Source: Limnoperna fortunei
Lineage: Eukaryota > Mollusca > Bivalvia > Mytilida > Modiolidae
Reading direction: 5' to 3'
Assembly: GCA_944474755.1 (NCBI GenBank)
Contig: OX104120.1
Location: 21,811,242-21,875,241 of the forward strand
Length of the DNA stretch: 64,000 nt
Position numbers and translations under genes: made by a program. Below are positions 57,081 to 64,000 of this stretch, piece by piece. Position 1 is the first letter of the stretch. Each line of letters begins with the position of its first letter. The notes under the pieces were generated by a model. That model had not been told where the DNA came from and made no database searches. It worked only from the letters and a program-made list of their open reading frames with translations.

Positions 57081-58789
57081 CTGTTACAAATGTATTTAGA
57101 TAACAAATTTGAACAAATAAATGCAAAATTTACACTTTTGCACAATATATTTCTATATCAAGTGTTTTGTTTAAAAGAACATTTATCTAACTTTCTTTCT
57201 TTAGTGCCAAAAATATTCTTCTCATTCCAGTTTATTAGGAGTTTATGTCAGTTTTGTTTACGTATTTAAGGGGAAAATGATACGGAAAAAAGCATGCGTT
57301 TTAATAATGATACGATGAATACAAGGTCTTGACATGATTTAATGCAGCCGCCAATTTCTTCAGTAATTAGTTTTATACTTCCAAATGGGGCATTTCAATG
57401 TATATCGTTGAATGTTATACAAAAAGTCCACAATTGTTACTACAATAGGACTTGGTGTGTAAATTCTTGACACAGAATCAATACATATGGAAAAAAGCAA
57501 TAAGCAACGAAGCAGCGCTTTAATTCATCTTAAAACCATAGTAAGGCATTAAACATAAAATAAATGCTCTAATTAAGACAATCCTAGAAGCAGGCTTATG
57601 CGGAATTCTTTGTTAAATGTCGATAATGCTTGACCCGCTACCAGTGAGTTCGAAGCCATCAACAAATAACAACATAACTAGCAATTAAATTTTACAAATA
57701 TTTCATACTATGCCGACATTAAATAATGTAGGAACAAAACAATACGAACATAAACATCTTCTGGGCAGATCAATATATTTATGTAAACTTACAAGAATAA
57801 GGTATGAATTTTGGCAAACTTGTGCTGCTAACAATTTTTAATAAAGACCAGATCGAAAATGTAAATAGTGAATTAGAGTACAAATAAGAAGTTATAGAAT
57901 ATTTTTTTCTTTTTTTATGTCCCGCCCCACAGACGAAGGTAGCATTCAGATTTAATAAAGTCCGTCGCTCCGTACAATAGGTTCGAACGTCCAAATAATT
58001 TCGACATTCTTTTTGGCTTTCCTTAATCAGAATATTTTGATAATTGATATGGTAATTTGTGCAAAGGAATGGTACGTTTTAGTCTGTTTTCAGAAATCTC
58101 GTACTCCTATTTCCTGTTAGACGATGTGCGATACAATGATTTTAGTCTTACATTTGTCGTCTTTTGTAAATGTGTGGAAGGCTATTTTTACTAAAAAGTT
58201 ATACGCAATTCTCACTGTCTGCCCTCTCCTTCCTATTTGCCCGCCATATGCGAATAACATTTCTCGGCTTTCGTTAGTCGGAAAGGTTGGATATTTTATA
58301 AGGTGGTTAATATTAATGGATTCTACAATCTAAACTATTTGAAGACCTTTGGACCACTATTTCCTTTTTGCCGCGAATACCTAAAACAAAAAAAACGTCA
58401 AACGTGTCCCGGCTTCCGTAATCTCTTTCCGTGATTGATCTGAAAGGTAATATATAATACCCACTTATTGCTTACAGAAATTAAATATCAGGAAGATCAT
58501 CTTTCTGGGACCCGCTGTAAATAGATTGTGATTTGACCTCAAAAAAGAAAAAAATAATAACTTATAGCCCAGGCAGGAATATGTAATGATAAAAGGAAAT
58601 ATGTCAAGGTTGAAGTATGAGGTCAAATTTCACCAACACAAATATCAAACATGTGAAATTGCAATGGTCTATCCACATGCCCATATATCAAACGCCCACC
58701 TCAAAAGACAAAAAGTTTTAATCCCGGTCACTCATTTTCATTTGTCTTGTTCAGTATGCGGAAATGTGTCCGGACTTAAGGTCAAAAGT
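57081..58789. other. Unassigned stretch
   Basis: I see no convincing gene, element or tandem repeat. Short open frames lack motifs. Confidence 0.4.
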
Positions 58790-59015
58790 CCAAAACCATG
58801 GTACGAGGAATAGCAAGGAAACCGACCGAACAACAAGATCCAAAAGTCAAGGGACAATTACAAATCTTGATGTTGACAAACATATATTACGAAAAACAAA
58901 AACCAAATACCAAACTCAATAAAAACCAGGTTTGCACACGGGAGCTCCAAACGAGTAAGCAATGCCTGCTTCTAATTAGATACCCGCCGATTTACTCATT
59001 GTCATCTCAAGGAAA
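58790..59015 (-). repeat. 3' tail fragment of the FRYID-type reverse-transcriptase element
   Basis: Minus-strand landmarks include GACAATGAGTAAATCGGCGG, CTTACTCGTTTGGAGCTCC and TTGTCCCTTGACTTTTGGAT. These match the tail downstream of the RT relics at 10560-10880 and 28985-29180. No coding part remains. Confidence 0.65.
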
Positions 59016-59596
59016 ACATCAAATTCAAGAATACAAGAAAAGATATGGTTGTAACCATATCGGGGAAACTCAATTAAAGTAATTAAAATAGAAACCCATT
59101 TTAAATTGTGATATGAGAGTTTAATTGTTGTTTACAGCTTGTGAAGATAAGTTTATAACAATTTTTATTTGCTCAAAGAACAAATAGGGATAGGACACAA
59201 GTTTTACCAACTTACGAGGTCTTCTCCCATACAATACAATATTAAACAAAATACATGTACATAAGAGCACGCATTATAGATAAACACATATGTGAAGATA
59301 TAATGTACTTATGATATTCTATATATGCTTTACCCAAGTCAGGATCATTTAATACAATCAAATGTTCTTCTTTGATATAAGAGAATAATCATCCGAGACA
59401 TCAGAGTTCTAAACATTTGGTTTCTTTATATAATAATGCATAGATATTAAGGACACGAGTTAAATAATACAATATAAGACATAAAAAGTAGAATATAATA
59501 CAGAAAAATTTGTGTTAAATGTATTTTTAGTGTTATCTTGTAAAATATATTATATTTATATTTTAGCATATCTGTTAAAACATACACTAAAAACCA
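59016..59596. other. Unassigned AT-rich stretch
   Basis: I see no coding or repeat signature. Confidence 0.4.
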
Positions 59597-60175
59597 AGTT
59601 TCATTTTTGCCCCTTTTGGGCCCCTTATTCCTAAACGGAAAAAGGAGGAACCCCCGAAATCAATCTCAGTCATCCTTTTATGATAAGAAAAATTATTGTA
59701 AAATTTCGAAATAGTCTGTAAACCAGAACCAAAGTTATTGTGGAAACAAATAAAAAAGTAGCATTTTTCCCCTTTTGGTCCCCTAATTTTTAAACTAGAA
59801 AAGGGGGACCCCAAAAATCAATCCCATCCATCTATTAATGGTATGGAACATCATTGCAAATTTTCATTAGCATTTGGTTGACCATCCTCCCAAGTTAGGG
59901 GTTCTGAGTCCGCGTTCGCTCCATCATGATGATGGAGCGAACGCGGAGTCAGAACCCTGACTTGGGAGGATGTTGGTTGACTAGAACAAAAATGATTGTG
60001 GGAACAGACAAAATAGTGGCATTTTGGCCCCTTTTGGGCCCCTAATTTCTAAATGAAAAATGGAGGGACCCTAAAAAGCAATCCCATCCATCCTTTTATG
60101 GTACGAAACATCACTGTAAGGTTTCAAAGCAATTGGATAACTAGAACAAAAGATATTGTGGGAACACTTAAGTTA
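59597..60175 (+). repeat. Tandem repeat, about 155-160 bp x 3
   Basis: Three diverged units start near 59600, 59762 and 60019. Each has TTNCCCCTTTTGGNCCCCT near its start, then CCCATCCATC, and ends ATTGTGGGAACA. The second unit is interrupted by the 90-bp palindrome at 59883-59972. GACGACGAC-rich DNA and a hairpin follow. Confidence 0.8.
59883..59972. mobile_element. 90-bp palindromic mini-element with 9-bp target duplication
   Basis: The sequence from CATCCTCCCAAG to CTTGGGAGGATG is almost a perfect palindrome centred at about 59928, with only a few mismatches near AGTTAGGGG. TTGGTTGAC is present on both sides (59874-59882 and 59973-59981). The third tandem unit has the single empty-site form ATTGGATAACTAGAAC. 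This fits a foldback DNA transposon derivative; 9-bp duplications are typical of Mutator-like elements. Confidence 0.75.
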
Positions 60176-60220
60176 ACAGACAACGACGCAGACGACGACA
60201 CAGACGACAGCATCATACCA

Positions 60221-60252
60221 TTATACGTCCGCAATTTTTTTGCGGTCGTATA
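60221..60252. other. Hairpin at the end of the repeat array
   Basis: TTATACGTCCGCAA and TTGCGGTCGTATAA pair with one mismatch across a short T loop. From memory this hairpin type is frequent in mussel genomic repeats. It may be an element end. Confidence 0.5.
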
Positions 60253-62701
60253 AAAATAGTAGGCATGCATAGTAAATAAACCAGTTAACATTTTTGGACA
60301 TTTGAAATATTGACAGTAAAAGAAAGATGCAGGAAATTGCAATTGAGACCTGTATTTAAAAAATTTAATTAAATAATTTATTTCTATTTGATGCGACAAC
60401 AACAAAATAACTGGAAAATTTAAAAGTACATAAAACCAATAATAAAGAAACGTTTCCATCATTTTAATTTTCGACAGGAATTACAGATTCGTAATACTTC
60501 CCTGTGCCATCTTTGTCCCAAATTTTTTACATTTGTACCGTTTGTTAAATCTGCAATCTCAATTGAGATAAGGACTGGCTATCGTTTGTTTTAAAAATAT
60601 TCGAAATTCTTAATACATTGATTTATTTGCTATTTTTATTCTGCAAAGATGTACATGTGCAAATCTTGTTTACTGTTATTCATCATGATAATCAGCTGCA
60701 GCAGCACAGGCAGCTATGGCATATTAACTGTTTACATCACGAAAATTGTTTAATACACCATTAAAACAGTAGCAAGAATTTCATTATGGTAGTGTTGGAC
60801 ATAATTACAATGCGTTAATTACATAATTGACAATTCAGATTAAAGCAGATTGAATGTGAATATGATTCATGATTGTTCACCTAGCCAGCTTGATCGCGTA
60901 AGAATATCTTAACAGAATTTTGTTTTTATTCAATTGCAAAGAACAAAATTATTACATTTCGCAATACAAAACATACTGTTTTTCACCTGAAAAATAATCA
61001 AAACAATATTACAGATAGAAATTACTTACTTCGGTAAATGTAAACATCGAACTATATTTTCGCGCAATAGTTAAGTAAACCGTACCCAAAATTAGTTATA
61101 ACCCCATGTGTGATACAATACAATGATTTGAGTTATGATCATGATAAAAGACTACCTATGACACATCGAAAATTTGCGATCGTTTTCATATGTTCGATCT
61201 CTTCTTATTATCTCTTAATGATATATAATTGTTTCGGGTAAATTGAGCAAGAAGGTAAAAACAATACTCTACAATATAGTTCATGTTGTAAGTGATAAAA
61301 TGGCAAATTTAATATTAAAGAAAATATTTCAATTACAGTTTTTCGTATTTGTTAAATCCTTCAATCTTTAAAATACGTTTTTTTTTGTCCTGATCTAATA
61401 AGAAGAAGTAAAGATGTACATAATTGCATATTAATGCGCGCTTTACCAGTATCTCGGTAGTATGAATAGATCTGCTTCAATTTTTATTTTTGGATTATTT
61501 TACTATCTATATGGTAAGCCTAGTATTTTTATCAATGCATTCTATTCTTGACATAATAAAATGTATATACTAGAGTTTCTTTTATTAATTAGTTATTTAA
61601 TTTGATAAGAAAAAGGCATTTAAAAATTTTGTTATGTTATATTACGTAATGTATTTCATCGCTTCAATTGTATTTCTTGGATTATTTCGTGATTTATATG
61701 TCAAGCTTCGTAATTTTTTATGCATTCTTATTTTAACATGATAAAGTGTAAATTTTTCGGTTTCTTTTATTAGTTACTTAGATAATTTGACACAAAAGTG
61801 CATTTTTAGATTTTTATTAAAGCGCTTGTGACCACTCATCCAGAAAACTTATTTCTGGATTATTTCATAATTTATAAGGTAGAAAATGGAACTTTTACGC
61901 AGAAAATTAGTCATCTTGAACATTAAATTTAATTTCCCTGGGTTTTGTTTATTGACGGTTTCGAAATCACAAACTCTCGTGAACGATTCGTGTGCAGGTA
62001 AATGCACTGCAGCATACCGTATAGACATAGCCGACATGCATGGCTCTGTGTCTAAGCTTAATGCTATATTAGTGCTAATCGTTTAATGTATTGTTCTCTC
62101 TCCACCTTTAGTTATGCCACCTTCAAATTTAGCAATGTATATTTACAATATATCTAGAGTGTCAGTCTGTATGTGCTTTTAATGTTTTATTTATAAACTG
62201 CTTCTCTGTATATCATATACCTGTAATGTCTGTGCCAATGCTTTCTTTTATTGCTTTGTACTTTTAAGCTTAGCTTTAATCTGCATAGTGCTTACTTTTA
62301 TTGCTTTGTAACTTTTAGCTTAGTTTTAGTCTGCATAGATTGCTTTGTAAATTTTAGCTTAGTTTTTAGCCTGCTTTATAGCTAGCTGCTTTATGTTCTT
62401 ATACATAACTTTCTCGCTCCACCTTTTTAACATGCGTTGCCTACATGAACAGCAATTGTCTTATGTGTTTTGATAGTTTCTAGTTAACTATTATGCATGT
62501 CTTGTACCTATGTCTGTGTCAGTCTATGTCTCTGTATTGTACTGTATGTTTATCATGTAACCTGTGTCAGCTTATGTATTGTATTGTACTGTTTGCTTAT
62601 TATGTCTGTTACATGTAGTTGTTATTTATGCCGGTTTTAAAAGCTCTACAGAGCTTAAGTTTGTTGTTACGGCGTGTTCACGTTTCTTCAACATTTGATA
62701 A
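60253..62701. other. Unassigned AT-rich stretch left of the LINE
   Basis: No gene is supported. At about 62238-62375 a short segment (TGCTTTGTA, TTTTAGCTTAG, TCTGCATAG) is repeated about three times. A looser repeat of TGTATTGTACTGT occurs at 62530-62600. Confidence 0.45.
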
Positions 62702-64000
62702 TTAGTTAAAACAACATTCAATTACAGAGCTATTACACTCATTAGTTGTCTCAGTAAACTTTTTACGTCTATTCTTAATGTAAGATTGACTGATTTTTCT
62801 AATGAGTTAAGTTTTATTTCAAAACATCAAGCTGGATTCAGGAAGGGTCATTCAACAGCAGACAATATTTTTGTTTTACATGCTTTAGTATCCTTATACT
62901 TTGGAAAAAGGCTTTTCTGTTCATTTATTGATTTTAGAAAGGCGTTTGATACTGTATGGAGATCTGGACTGTGGACAAAGTTACAACGTAGTAAAATAAG
63001 AGGAAAACGTTTTAATGTTATTTATAATATGTATAATAATATTAAATCGTGCGTTCAATATAGAAATGAGAAATCCGACTTTTTCCCCTGTCTGATAGGA
63101 GTTCGTCAGGGAGAGAATTTGTCGCCTTTTCTCTTTTCTATTTTCTTGAACGACCTAGAAGAATACCTCAAAAATGCAGATGGTCATCCTCTTGACTTTC
63201 TATCTACAAAATGCCAGGATACCCTTCGAATATACCTAGAGATCTTTGCAATTTTGTACGCGGATGATACTGTTTTAATTGCAGAATCGATTGACGATAT
63301 GCAGAGATCCCTAGATATATTTGCAGAGTATTGCAACACATGGAAACTGTCGGTTAACACAAGCAAAATAAAGTCATGGTATTTTGCAAGCGAAAAATGC
63401 AGAGAAAACCTCAATTCGAACTAAACGATGCATCACTTGAAATTGTCGACTTTTATAACAACTTGGGATTAATGTTAAAATATAATGGGTCTTTTATAGA
63501 AGCAAAGAAAAAACTTGTAGAACAAGCAGAGAAAGCAATGTTTGGTATCTATTCAAGAATTAGAAATATGAATATTCCTATAGATATTCAACTGAAACTT
63601 TTTGACTTTATGATTGCTCCAATTTTATTGTATGGTTCTGAAATTTGGGAGTTTGAAAATACTAATATTATTGAAAAAGTTCATTTAAAATTTGCAAGAA
63701 AATATTCAATATTAAAAGAAGTACTCCTAATTTCATGGTTTATGGTGAATTAGGAAGATTCCCACTAGAAATAGATATAAAACTAAGAATGTTATCTTTC
63801 TATTCTCGAATTATGAAAAATGAAAATAAACTGAGTAGTATTATGTTCAAACTTATGTATGGATTACATAGAAGTGGAGTATGTCATTTTAAGTGGATTG
63901 AGTATGTAAAATCTATTTTTGATTCATGCGGGCAAAGCTCTATATTAACAGATATATTTTTAATAGATTTTTCTCTGTATAAAAATTTAATTAAACAAAC
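62702..64000 (+). pseudogene. Non-LTR retrotransposon reverse transcriptase, 5'-truncated and frameshifted, runs off the window
   Basis: The frame opens after a TAA at 62699-62701 and starts in mid-protein with AITLISCLSKLFTSILN, as in 5'-truncated LINE insertions. Reverse-transcriptase motifs are in order: HQAGFRKGHSTADNIF, FIDFRKAFDTVWR, GVRQGENLSPFLFSIFLNDL and the catalytic ILYADDTVL. One base is apparently lost near 63372; the next frame has GLMLKYNGSF and LLYGSEIWE. Another shift near 63717 leads to a third frame with NFMVYGELGRFPLEIDIK, open to the window end. The endonuclease is absent. Upstream DNA shows no earlier ORF2 portion. Known relatives insert by target-primed reverse transcription. 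Two frameshifts make this copy inactive. The clade (Jockey/CR1-like) is an inference. Confidence 0.88.

Overview
This window looks like nuclear DNA of an animal, most likely a bivalve mollusc and possibly a mussel. That is an inference from three things: AT-rich intron-containing DNA, tRNA-derived SINEs with the molluscan-style core ending 'GGCGCCATGATATAGCTGAAA', and a Methuselah-like seven-helix receptor with the cysteine-rich ectodomain style common in molluscs. There are no bacterial operons, no CRISPR array, and no intact conventional protein gene. Nearly everything recognisable is a mobile element, a repeat or a broken gene.

The large-scale structure is a diverged tandem segmental duplication. 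Block A (3432-9745) matches 35137-41697. Block C (16780-18401) matches 41698-43646. Block D (18402-22060) matches 49922-53640. Copy 1 carries about 7 kb between A and C that copy 2 lacks. Copy 2 carries a 1.5-kb segment plus a Gypsy LTR retrotransposon between C and D that copy 1 lacks. Block D holds a two-exon class-B/Methuselah-like GPCR gene. Both copies are broken, by different mutations, so the ancestor was probably intact when it was duplicated. A second paralogous pair (26770-27260 and 56570-57080) may be a further part of the same duplication.

Region by region: 1-570 is a Tc1-type transposase relic. At 728-1161 is a complete 434-bp miniature LTR element (TRIM) whose LTRs each carry a tRNA-like A box and B box. 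At 1921-2129 is a small TIR element. Fragments of one reverse-transcriptase family (FRYID / VYISQLIRYSRS type) lie near 2.4, 9.3, 10.9, 29.5, 41.3 and 58.9 kb. A degraded antisense LINE lies at 22340-22900 and a larger sense LINE runs off the right edge from 62702. SINEs are scattered through the window; one, at 53820-54080, has a perfect 13-bp target-site duplication. At 33552-34184 is an interlocked set of inverted repeats. The Gypsy element at 45246-49667 has its 5' LTR, primer site and gag-pro-RT-RNaseH-integrase order, but its 3' LTR is replaced by a 270-bp foldback inside a 37-bp minisatellite. At 59883-59972 a 90-bp palindrome with a 9-bp target duplication sits inside a tandem repeat.

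The most interesting candidates are the TRIM with a pol III-like promoter in its LTRs, the palindromic mini-element with a 9-bp target duplication, the foldback-terminated Gypsy element, and the independent decay of the two receptor copies. No clearly new multi-gene system is visible. All comparisons were made by eye, so percentages are not given and boundaries are approximate unless a precise junction is described.
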